A stretch of DNA of 5,827 bases, taken from contig CANIDW010000110.1 in NCBI GenBank assembly GCA_947466165.1, forward strand, positions 1 to 5,827. Reading direction: 5' to 3'. The notes below the pieces were generated by a model. The model did no database searches and was not told the DNA's origin. It worked only from the letters and a program-made list of their open reading frames with translations. The translations under genes were made by a program, and so were the position numbers. This DNA comes from Comamonadaceae bacterium. Its GTDB lineage: Bacteria; Pseudomonadota; Gammaproteobacteria; Burkholderiales; Burkholderiaceae_C. Positions 1 through 5,827 of this stretch are shown one piece after another (the stretch's first letter is position 1; every line of letters begins with the position of its first letter).

Positions 1-194
1 CCCAGGGTCACCTCGACATCGCTGCGGCCCATGCGGGTGATGGTGGCGTCCCACTCGCCACCCTGGCCGTTGAACAGCGTGATCTCGTGGCCCGGTTGCA
101 GGCGCAGCACCTGCACGTGGCGTGCCGTGCCCTCGGGCAGGCTGAGCGCAGCGCCGGCAGCCATGTACACATCGGCAAAAAAGCGGGCGCTCAA
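1..194 (-). CDS. rsmE: 16S rRNA (uracil-1498-N3)-methyltransferase RsmE, N-terminal 64 codons (cut by window edge)
   Basis: RsmE is a SPOUT-class enzyme that methylates N3 of U1498 in 16S rRNA, using SAM, on the assembled 30S subunit. Only the N-terminal PUA-like RNA-binding domain lies in the window. The translation begins MSARFFADVYMAAGAALSLP and continues with ARHVQVLRLQPGHEITLFNG and GGEWDATITRMGRSDVEV. The RFF near the start, the RHVxxVLRL block and the FNGxGGEW block are the usual RsmE N-terminal signatures. No ATG precedes the conserved RFF. The start chosen is TTG at 194-192, which keeps RFF and shares bases with the amgK stop (TTGA). The in-frame GTG (170-168) and ATG (164-162) would delete RFF. 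The gene lies directly downstream of amgK on the same strand, so co-transcription is likely. The SAM-binding knot domain is outside the window. The family call is firm; the TTG start is probable. Confidence 0.92.
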   Translation of the reverse strand, partial: MSARFFADVYMAAGAALSLPEGTARHVQVLRLQPGHEITLFNGQGGEWDATITRMGRSDVEVTL

Positions 195-1408
195 AACGTG
201 TAACCCACGCGGGTTTCGTTGCCCTCGATCTCGTCGAGCAGCACCATCAAGGGCCCTAACTGGCGGTAACGCGAAGCGGTGCTGCGCGCGTACTTGATGA
301 AGCGCGGCGTGTCGGCCAGGTAATGCGGCTTGCCGTCGCGCAACGTCAGCCGCGCAAAAATGCCCAGAATCTTCAAGTGACGCTGCAAGCCCATCCATTC
401 GACGGCACGGTAAAACTCGCCAAAGTCGTCGCCCACCGGCAAGCCGGCCGCGCGGGCTTTTTGCCAGTAGCGGATGGTGATGTCCAGCACAAATTCCTCG
501 TCCCAGCTGAGGAAAGCGTCACGCATCAGGCTGGCGATGTCGTAAGTAATGGGGCCATACACCGCGTCCTGGAAATCCAGCACCCCAAGCCTGGATGGCG
601 ACAAAGATTCGGCTGTGCCTACTGATGGGGACATCAGTCCCGCCGCCGGGCCGCCCCAAGGCGGGACAGCCCCCTCGGGGGGCAGCGCAGTACGCGCAGC
701 GACAAGCGTGGGGGCCATTAAATTCCTCGGCATGAAGTCGCGGTGCACGAAGACGCGCGCGCCGCCTAGGGAATTCAAATTGCTGTCCTTGATTTGCGCA
801 AAGAAGCCGGTCAGTTTTTCCTGCATGCCCGCATCCACCGTGATGCCGCGGTGCTTGGCGATGTACCACTCGGGAAAGAGCTGCAGCTCGCGCGACAACA
901 AGGCGTCGTCGTAAGCCGGCAACACGCCGGGGCGTGACGAGAGTTGCCAGGCAATCAGCGCGTCCACCGCGTCCATGTACAGCTGGTGAATAGGCGAGCC
1001 CACAGGGGGAAACGGGTCCAGCGGCGCCTGCTGCTGGATGAGCTGCATCATGGTTTGTGAGCCCAGGTCGCTGAGCAGCATGAAGCCTTGGGCTTTGTCC
1101 CAGGCCAGCACGCGCGGCGCGTTCAGCCCGGCGGCTGTCATCAGCGCAGCGATTTTAACGAAGGGCGTGCAGTCTTCGAGCGCCGGTGGCGCGTCCATGA
1201 TGATGCAACTGCCCGCATCCCGGTCAATACGATCAATGCGAAAGTAGCGCCTGAAACTGGCGTCGGCCGAGGCCAGGCGCAATGTGGCCGGATCAAGTTG
1301 GCAGCCCGCGCTGGTGGCGTTCAGCCATTGGGCGAAGAAGGCAGCCCGCGCCGGCTCGCTCCAAACGATATCCGCAGTGTTGGCAGGGTTGGCAGAAGAG
1401 GGGGTCAT
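191..1408 (-). CDS. amgK: N-acetylmuramate/N-acetylglucosamine anomeric kinase AmgK (aminoglycoside phosphotransferase fold), with an in-frame insertion
   Basis: This 405-residue protein has the aminoglycoside/choline-kinase phosphotransferase fold. Its family includes AmgK, which phosphorylates MurNAc and GlcNAc at C1 with ATP in the peptidoglycan-recycling route that feeds MurU. Visible motifs are SFRRYFRI (51-58), GFMLLSDLG (108-116), the catalytic loop VHRDFMPRN (221-229; H222, D224, N229) and the metal-binding LDFQDAVYGPITYD (277-290; D278), so all expected catalytic residues are present. Residues about 232-273 are abnormal: a Pro/Gly/Ala-rich stretch separates the two catalytic motifs, where homologues have only a short turn, making the protein longer than I expect for the family. 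The underlying DNA is hairpin-rich (see the repeat entry). The gene diverges from lptD, the position known for amgK in pseudomonads, but the next gene is rsmE rather than murU. The exact sugar substrate is inferred from family and context; the kinase fold is clear. Confidence 0.88.
   Translation of the reverse strand: MTPSSANPANTADIVWSEPARAAFFAQWLNATSAGCQLDPATLRLASADASFRRYFRIDRIDRDAGSCIIMDAPPALEDCTPFVKIAALMTAAGLNAPRVLAWDKAQGFMLLSDLGSQTMMQLIQQQAPLDPFPPVGSPIHQLYMDAVDALIAWQLSSRPGVLPAYDDALLSRELQLFPEWYIAKHRGITVDAGMQEKLTGFFAQIKDSNLNSLGGARVFVHRDFMPRNLMAPTLVAARTALPPEGAVPPWGGPAAGLMSPSVGTAESLSPSRLGVLDFQDAVYGPITYDIASLMRDAFLSWDEEFVLDITIRYWQKARAAGLPVGDDFGEFYRAVEWMGLQRHLKILGIFARLTLRDGKPHYLADTPRFIKYARSTASRYRQLGPLMVLLDEIEGNETRVGYTF
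202..215 (-). promoter_or_regulatory. Small hairpin just upstream of the rsmE TTG start
   Basis: On the minus strand, AACCC-GCGT-GGGTT forms a 5-bp stem with a 4-base loop inside the last amgK codons, ending 7 bases before the rsmE TTG. Its 3' arm holds the only G-rich bases that could serve as a ribosome binding site. Ribosomes finishing amgK would melt it, which suggests coupled translation. A 5-bp stem can arise by chance, so the regulatory role is inference. Confidence 0.3.
600..715. repeat. Hairpin-rich palindromic repeat-like insertion within amgK (boundaries approximate)
   Basis: About 115 bp consist largely of consecutive inverted repeats: ACTGATG/CATCAGT with loop GGGA (621-638), CCGCC/GGCGG with loop CCAA (651-664), GCCCCC/GGGGGC with a 3-base loop (669-683), and GCGC/GCGC (685-697). 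A short inverted pair ATGGC/GCCAT flanks the block (595-599, 714-718). The segment is read without a stop in the amgK frame and in at least two other frames. In AmgK it encodes a Pro/Gly/Ala-rich linker between the catalytic loop and the LDFQDA motif. From memory, similar GC-rich palindromes with a CCCCC/GGGGG core are common between genes in Comamonadaceae genomes; I could not verify this. Only one copy is in the window, so repeat status rests on structure and position. Exact ends and any target duplication are not resolved. Confidence 0.65.
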
Positions 1409-1452
1409 GGATAATCAGTCGGTAATCGACAAACCGGGTTTATCTCACATTC
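1409..1452. promoter_or_regulatory. Divergent intergenic region between amgK and lptD
   Basis: These 44 bases separate the two divergent start codons and should hold control signals for both blocks. I see no convincing sigma-70 -35/-10 pair with proper spacing in either direction and no strong Shine-Dalgarno for either gene. Two small patterns are present: a perfect palindrome AAACC-G-GGTTT (1431-1441), and the direct repeat TAATC at 1412-1416 and 1423-1427, 11 bp apart. Either could be a protein-binding site or chance. If lptD really starts at 1507 the region grows to 98 bp. Confidence 0.5.
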
Positions 1453-3864
1453 ATGATGCATTGTGCGTCTCGCTCTATCTCCATTGTCGCCGCGTCCTGG
1501 GCGGCGATGCGTCTGGTCGGCCTGGTCTTGCTGCCGGGCGCTTGCCTGTGGGCTCAAAGCCTGCCTGCCGAGTCGCTTGCAGGGGCTTTGCGTGCGCCCT
1601 TAAAACGCACGCCGCTGTTGCAGGAAAAGCCGCCCGTGGGCCCGGGCAACGAAGTGCCAACCTTCGTTTTTGGAGATCAAATCAGCGGCCGCCCCGAGCT
1701 TGAATCTCTGGTCGAGGGCAACGCAGAGATGCGCCGCGGCAAGACGGCCCTGCGCGCTGACCGCATTGACTACTACCAGCCCGATGACTTCATGAAATCG
1801 CGCGGCAATGTACGCGTCGCTAACGCCGGCAACCTGTATTGGGGCCCGGAGCTGGACCTCAAGCTGGACAGTTTCGAGGGCACGTTTACCTCGCCGGGTT
1901 ACCGCTTCGTGGCAGGCGGCAACGGTGCGGCGCAGCGGGTTGATTTTGCGGGCGAAAAGCGCATGTTTGCCTGGCAAGGCACTTACACCACCTGTGAGCG
2001 TGACAACGAGGCCAGCTGGCTGCCGGCCTGGCAGCTGCGCGGCAAGCGCTTTTACTTTGACTTTGAGACCGAAGTCGGCGAGATCACCGGCCCTACGGTG
2101 CGCTTCCAGGATGTGCCCGTACTTCATTGGCCAGGCACCTTGAGCTTTCCGCTCAGCAGCAAGCGCAAGTCCGGTGTTCTTTCACCAACCTATGGCCTGG
2201 ACTCCACCAGCGGTGTGTCCTTGACGGTGCCGTATTACTTTGACATTGCGCCCAACCGCGATGCCACGGTCACACCCACGTACATGACCAAGCGCGGCGT
2301 CAACCTGGTCAACGAGTTCCGTTATCTGGAGCCAAGCTACAGAGGGACATTGCGCGCAAACTACATGCCCTCCGACAAGCTGCGTGATCAAGAGCGCTGG
2401 TCTTATTCTTTGCAGCACAACACCACCTTGCAGACCGGCGACGCGGCCATCGGCGGTGTCGGCCTGGGCCTGAATCTCAACAGAGTAGGCGACAACAATT
2501 ACTGGCGTGACTTTCCCGGTGCCAGCGGTGCTCTGACGCAGCGCTTGTTGCCCAACGACTTAAGACTAAGCTGGGCACGCAATGGCTGGACCAGCGGCCT
2601 GCTGCTGCAACACTGGCAAACGCTGAGTGACGCCAGCTCTCCCATCGTGCCGCCCTACGACCGTCTGCCTCAGCTGACCACCCGTTACGGCCGCAATAAC
2701 GCACGGCTGGGCGGCTTGTCGGGGCTTAATTGGGCAGTAGACGCAGACCTCACCCAGTTCTCTGCCATCGGCAATACCAGCCAACCCAATGCGCAGCGCA
2801 TTTTTTCCCGCGGACAGATCAGCCGTCCTTGGAGCTGGCCGGCCGGCTACATCACGCCCAAGCTGCTGCTCAATGCCACCAATTACCAATTTGAGACGGC
2901 GCATGCCAGTACCGGCGGCACTTTGTCGACATCGCGCGTGGTGCCGACTTTCAGCCTGGACAGCGGGCTGCAGTTCGAGCGTGACGAGAATCTTTTCGGG
3001 CGGGCGTTCATCCAGACCCTGGAGCCGCGGGCTTTTTATGTGCGCACCCCTTACCGCAACCAAAACAACATACCCAATTACGATTCGGGTGACGGGGGCT
3101 TTAACGTCGCGACGGTCTTTACGGAAAATGCGTTTGTCGGCAATGACAAGATCTCGGACGCCAACTTGTTGACGCTGGGCCTGACCTCGCGCCTGATTGA
3201 CGATGCCAATGGTGCCGAGGTGGCGCGCGTCGGGGCTGCCCAAAGGATTCGATTTGAAGACCAGCGCGTCACACTGGCGCAGAACGGCATGCCCGTGACG
3301 CAGCTATGGAGCGACATACTCATCGGCGGCTCTGTCAAGTGGACGAAGGCGTGGTCCATGGACGCTACAGCGCAATACAACCCCGAGCTCAAAGAATCAC
3401 AGCGCAGCACCTTGGCTGCGCGCTACAGCCCGAGCAATTACCGCTTGGCAACTCTGGCGTACCAACGGGAGAGGGCGGCCAGTGAGATGATCAACGTCGG
3501 TTGGCAATGGCCTGTGAATGACCTCTGGGGGGACAAGGGGCAAGCCCTGGGCCCCGGACAGGGCCAGGGTGGCGGGCGCTGGTACAGCGTCGGGCGCATG
3601 AATTTCAACATGGCCGAGCAGCGCATGGTCGATGCCTTGTACGGTTTTGAATACGATGGCTGTTGCTGGATCGGGCGCGCGGTTTTACAGCGCACCTACA
3701 CCAGCCGGACCACGTCCAATACCCAAATCATGTTCCAGATCGAGTTCGTCGGCCTTTCCTATTTGGGCAACAATCCCTTGGGCACTTTGCGCACCAACAT
3801 CCCGCAATACCAGAACCTGCGCAACACACAGACGTCTCCGAGCCGTTTTACCAACTATGACTAG
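1453..3864 (+). CDS. lptD: LPS-assembly outer-membrane protein LptD (OstA/Imp)
   Basis: LptD is the beta-barrel that, with the lipoprotein LptE plugged inside it, inserts lipopolysaccharide into the outer leaflet of the outer membrane. The 803-residue product starts with a signal sequence (hydrophobic LVGLVLLPGACLWA, 21-34; likely cleavage after LWA). An OstA/LptA-like periplasmic beta-jellyroll follows, roughly 70-200 (VEGNAEMRRGKTALRADRID), and then the barrel. Conserved barrel signatures are LEPRAFYVRTPYRNQ (523-537), VGNDKISDANLLTLGL (562-577), GFEYDGCCWIGRAVLQR (731-747) and GLSYLGNNPLGTLRTNIPQY (767-786). Mature cysteines are C181, C737 and C738. A Gly-rich segment (698-708) is probably a loop. 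ATG 1453 is the longest start; ATG 1507 (M19) would give a more compact signal peptide and neither has a clear ribosome binding site. The 3' end overlaps surA by 8 bases. Confidence 0.96.
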   Translation: MMHCASRSISIVAASWAAMRLVGLVLLPGACLWAQSLPAESLAGALRAPLKRTPLLQEKPPVGPGNEVPTFVFGDQISGRPELESLVEGNAEMRRGKTALRADRIDYYQPDDFMKSRGNVRVANAGNLYWGPELDLKLDSFEGTFTSPGYRFVAGGNGAAQRVDFAGEKRMFAWQGTYTTCERDNEASWLPAWQLRGKRFYFDFETEVGEITGPTVRFQDVPVLHWPGTLSFPLSSKRKSGVLSPTYGLDSTSGVSLTVPYYFDIAPNRDATVTPTYMTKRGVNLVNEFRYLEPSYRGTLRANYMPSDKLRDQERWSYSLQHNTTLQTGDAAIGGVGLGLNLNRVGDNNYWRDFPGASGALTQRLLPNDLRLSWARNGWTSGLLLQHWQTLSDASSPIVPPYDRLPQLTTRYGRNNARLGGLSGLNWAVDADLTQFSAIGNTSQPNAQRIFSRGQISRPWSWPAGYITPKLLLNATNYQFETAHASTGGTLSTSRVVPTFSLDSGLQFERDENLFGRAFIQTLEPRAFYVRTPYRNQNNIPNYDSGDGGFNVATVFTENAFVGNDKISDANLLTLGLTSRLIDDANGAEVARVGAAQRIRFEDQRVTLAQNGMPVTQLWSDILIGGSVKWTKAWSMDATAQYNPELKESQRSTLAARYSPSNYRLATLAYQRERAASEMINVGWQWPVNDLWGDKGQALGPGQGQGGGRWYSVGRMNFNMAEQRMVDALYGFEYDGCCWIGRAVLQRTYTSRTTSNTQIMFQIEFVGLSYLGNNPLGTLRTNIPQYQNLRNTQTSPSRFTNYD

Positions 3865-5194
3865 ACTTTCAATTTCTTCGGCCGGTCAAGGCCAGCATTT
3901 GCGCACGCTCTTGACTGCTTTATGCTTGGGCTTTTGCGTCTGGCCGGCGGCAGCGCAGAGCCAGCGTTCGCCCGGCGCCGCCGACTTTATCGTTGCCGTC
4001 GTCAACTCCACGCCGATCACGAACATCGAATTGCAGCTGCGACTGTTGCGCGTTCAGCAGCAGCTTTCACGTCAGGGCCATGTCCCGCCGCGCAGCCAGT
4101 TGCTGCGCGAGGTGCTTGAGCGCTTGATCCTTGAGCGCGCCCAACTGCAATTGGCCCGGGAGCTGGGTGTGGCCCCCGATGACGCTGCCGTCGACCAGGC
4201 GGTTGACAACGTTGCGCTGCAAAACCAGGTCTCGCTGGAAGAGTTAAAACGCCGGCTCAGTGCTGACGGTGTTGAATACGCCCGCTTCCGCGCCGATTTG
4301 CGTGACGAGTTGACGCTGGTGCGATTGCGAGAGCGGGAAGTCGACTCCCGCGTCAAAGTCAGCGAGCAGGACATAGATCAGTTCTTCAGAGACCGTCAGG
4401 CACAGGCCCTTGCCGAGCCTGAGCGGATTCGGCTGGCCCAGATTTTGGTGGCTGTGCCTGAGAGCGCCACGGCCGACCAGGTCCGCGCGCTTCAGGCCAA
4501 AGCGCAGCGGGCCCTAGAGCGTGTGCGTGCCGGTGAAGCCTTTGCCGGTGTTGCCGCTGAAGTCTCAGATTCGCCTGACCGTGCGGGCGGTGGCGACTTG
4601 GGACTCAGGCCGGCTGAGCGCCTGCCGAGCTTGTTCGTTGACGCCGTTCGTGACCTGAAGGAAGGCGCACTGGCCGGCCCCTTGCGCAGCGGCGCGGGTT
4701 TTCATGTGCTTCAGTTGGTCAAGAGGTCGCGCGATGCTGCGGCTCTGACTGTGATTCAGACGCGTGCCCGTCATATCTTGTTCAAGGCGGGCCCGAAGTT
4801 CAACGAGGCTGAAGCCACGGCCAAATTGCTGGATTTCAAGCGCCTGATAGTGGCGGGGCAGGCTGATTTTGCGGCGCTCGCCAGGGACAACAGCCAAGAT
4901 GGTTCGGCTAAGGATGGCGGCGATTTAGGCTGGGCCTCAGCCGGTATGTTTGTGCCCGAATTCGAGCAGGCCATGAACCAGCTGGCGCCCGGCCAAGTTG
5001 CCGATCCGCTGGTCTCTCGCTTTGGCGTGCACTTGATTCAGGTGATGGCGCGCCGAGAAGCGCCTTTGTCTGAGCGAGAGCAACGCGAGCTGGCCCGCAA
5101 TCTGGTGCGCGAGAAAAAAATAGAAGAGGCTTTTATTCTTTGGCAACAGGAAGTGCGCGGACGGGCTTATGTGGAATTGCGCAATGAGCAGTGA
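3857..5194 (+). CDS. surA: Periplasmic chaperone / peptidyl-prolyl isomerase SurA
   Basis: SurA carries unfolded outer-membrane proteins, LptD among them, across the periplasm to the BAM complex. The 445-residue protein has a signal peptide (hydrophobic TLLTALCLGFCVWP, predicted cleavage AAA/QS after residue 33). The N-terminal chaperone domain covers about 42-180 (IVAVVNSTPITNIELQLRL, then helices). Two parvulin-type PPIase domains follow at about 190-290 and 302-398, each ending in the GGGDLGL or GGDLGWA and GFHVLQLV or GVHLIQVM pattern, and a C-terminal helix (404-433) completes the chaperone module. Parvulin 2 keeps the canonical ARHILFK (H306), while parvulin 1 has AQILVAV with Gln195 in place of His, matching the family trend that the first domain is catalytically poor. 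ATG 3857 is chosen because it precedes a proper signal peptide; upstream in-frame sequence is lptD read out of frame. The 8-base overlap (ATGACTAG) with lptD suggests translational coupling. Confidence 0.96.
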   Translation: MTRLSISSAGQGQHLRTLLTALCLGFCVWPAAAQSQRSPGAADFIVAVVNSTPITNIELQLRLLRVQQQLSRQGHVPPRSQLLREVLERLILERAQLQLARELGVAPDDAAVDQAVDNVALQNQVSLEELKRRLSADGVEYARFRADLRDELTLVRLREREVDSRVKVSEQDIDQFFRDRQAQALAEPERIRLAQILVAVPESATADQVRALQAKAQRALERVRAGEAFAGVAAEVSDSPDRAGGGDLGLRPAERLPSLFVDAVRDLKEGALAGPLRSGAGFHVLQLVKRSRDAAALTVIQTRARHILFKAGPKFNEAEATAKLLDFKRLIVAGQADFAALARDNSQDGSAKDGGDLGWASAGMFVPEFEQAMNQLAPGQVADPLVSRFGVHLIQVMARREAPLSEREQRELARNLVREKKIEEAFILWQQEVRGRAYVELRNEQ

Positions 5195-5240
5195 GCAAGA
5201 GGCGATCAAGCCGATAGATTCGGGCCTTGACCACGCATGA
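5184..5240 (+). other. Possible 18-codon minigene bridging surA and rsmA
   Basis: An ATG at 5184 opens an 18-codon frame ([18 protein letters not shown]) that begins inside the last surA codons and ends at TGA 5238-5240, sharing ATGA with the rsmA start. A weak ribosome binding site (GTGGA, 5171-5175) lies 8 bases before its ATG, whereas rsmA has none visible. It fills the whole surA-rsmA gap, where many proteobacteria carry pdxA. It could be a translational coupler, the scar of a deleted gene, or chance. I recognise no function in the peptide. Confidence 0.3.
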
Positions 5241-5827
5241 AGCATGTAGCGCGCAAACGCTTTGGCCAGCACTTTCTGACGGACCGAGGGATCATTGAAG
5301 ACATCATTCAGGCGATCAATCCCAAAGCGGGTGAGCCTATGGTGGAGATCGGGCCGGGCCTGGCCGCGATGACGCAGCCGCTGGTTGAGCGACTTGGCCA
5401 TTTGACTGTGATCGAGCTGGACCGTGACCTCGCGCGTCAGCTTCAGGCCCACCCGCAGCTCAAGGTGGTTGAGGCCGATGTGCTCAAAGTCGACTTCACT
5501 GCTCTCGCTAAAAGCATGGTGAGCCAGACACAGACGCCAAGCAAAATACGCGTGGTCGGCAATCTTCCTTACAACATTTCCACGCCTATCCTCTTTCATT
5601 TACTGGACGCCGTAGCGGTGATTGAAGACCAGCATTTCATGCTGCAAAAGGAAGTCGTAGACCGCATGGTGGCCAAGCCCTGCAGCGCTGACTATGGGCG
5701 ATTGAGCGTGATGCTGCAGTGGCGCTACGCCATGGAAAACGTGCTGTTGGTGCCGCCCCACTGCTTTGACCCGCCCCCCCGCGTGAACAGCGCCATTGTG
5801 CGCATGGTGCCGCATGCCGAGCCGGCA
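5237..5827 (+). CDS. rsmA: 16S rRNA (adenine-1518/1519-N6)-dimethyltransferase RsmA (KsgA), N-terminal 197 codons (cut by window edge)
   Basis: RsmA/KsgA dimethylates the two adjacent adenines A1518 and A1519 in helix 45 of 16S rRNA, a late step and checkpoint in 30S assembly. The frame is open to the window end. It starts [16 protein letters not shown] with the family's KRFGQHFL motif. SAM-binding motif I is [14 protein letters not shown] (36-49), with Ala where many homologues have the third Gly. An acidic residue follows in VIELDRDL (58-65), EADVL is at 79-83, the catalytic NLPYNIS (NLPY) at 109-115, and [14 protein letters not shown] at 177-190. Some 60-75 C-terminal residues are outside the window, judging from usual family length. 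ATG 5237 is preceded in frame by a TGA at 5228-5230, which fixes it as the first ATG. No Shine-Dalgarno is evident. It lies 42 bases after surA on the same strand, probably in one transcript, with pdxA absent from between them. Confidence 0.96.
   Translation, partial: MKHVARKRFGQHFLTDRGIIEDIIQAINPKAGEPMVEIGPGLAAMTQPLVERLGHLTVIELDRDLARQLQAHPQLKVVEADVLKVDFTALAKSMVSQTQTPSKIRVVGNLPYNISTPILFHLLDAVAVIEDQHFMLQKEVVDRMVAKPCSADYGRLSVMLQWRYAMENVLLVPPHCFDPPPRVNSAIVRMVPHAEPA

Noticed and set aside
669..683. GCCCCC/GGGGGC hairpin as a rho-independent terminator
   Set aside because: It is in mid-amgK and has no T-tract on either strand, so it does not fit an intrinsic terminator.
549..914. Plus-strand 121-codon frame opposite amgK, and a second minus-strand frame at 519-869
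   Set aside because: Both are open only because of GC-rich composition and the hairpin block. They overlap clear AmgK catalytic motifs and show no family resemblance.
1534..1545. Lipobox (PGAC) in the LptD signal sequence, suggesting a lipoprotein
   Set aside because: Position -3 is Pro, not Leu/Val/Ile, and LptD is a beta-barrel; a normal signal peptidase I site after LWA fits better.
2566..3243. 225-codon antisense frame inside lptD
   Set aside because: It lies wholly opposite well-conserved LptD barrel sequence and has no recognisable domains; typical shadow frame in high-GC DNA.
3544..3569. GCCCTG/CAGGGC and CCCTGG/CCAGGG inverted repeats in lptD, as a second copy of the palindromic insert
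   Set aside because: The sequence does not match the amgK block, and the Gly-rich residues (698-708) fit a normal LptD loop between conserved strands.
3632..3856. N-terminal extension of surA upstream into lptD
   Set aside because: The extension is lptD read in another frame; ATG 3857 begins a standard signal peptide with AAA/QS cleavage.
4937..5599. 220-codon antisense frame across surA, the gap and rsmA
   Set aside because: It covers conserved parvulin and SAM-methyltransferase motifs on the other strand and has no domain signal of its own.
1..5827. CRISPR array, IS element, prophage, toxin-antitoxin or defence genes
   Set aside because: No regular spaced repeats, transposase, integrase or small toxin-like genes are visible; all long frames are housekeeping genes.

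Overview
The window looks like ordinary chromosome from a GC-rich betaproteobacterium, most likely family Comamonadaceae (Rhodoferax/Polaromonas/Acidovorax type). This rests on the protein signatures (for example [12 protein letters not shown] in RsmA and the HRDFMPRNLM kinase loop) and on gene order. No database search was possible, so the family is an inference.

Layout: two divergent gene blocks start from a 44-bp gap at 1409-1452. Leftward (minus strand) runs amgK (1408-191), a cell-wall sugar kinase, which overlaps the start of rsmE (194-1, cut by the window edge), a 16S rRNA m3U1498 methyltransferase. Rightward (plus strand) runs lptD (1453-3864), the outer-membrane LPS translocon; surA (3857-5194), the periplasmic chaperone that helps fold LptD and other beta-barrels; and rsmA/ksgA (5237 to the window end, partial), the 16S rRNA m6(2)A dimethyltransferase. 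The rightward block is the classic lptD-surA-(pdxA)-rsmA envelope/ribosome cluster without pdxA. No stretch over 300 bases lacks a gene, and there is no IS element, CRISPR array, tRNA or rRNA.

The most unusual feature is inside amgK. About 115 bp (roughly 600-715) made largely of back-to-back GC-rich hairpins sits exactly between the kinase catalytic loop (HRDFMPRN) and the metal-binding LDFQDA motif, where related kinases have only a short turn. It is read through in frame and adds a Pro/Gly/Ala-rich segment of about 35-40 residues. This looks like a palindromic repeat inserted in frame in a protein gene, similar in concept to Rickettsia palindromic elements.

Smaller points of interest are a TTGA stop/start overlap behind a small hairpin at amgK-rsmE, an 18-codon minigene that bridges surA and rsmA by overlapping both, and an LptD that keeps only three of the four usual cysteines after signal-peptide removal.
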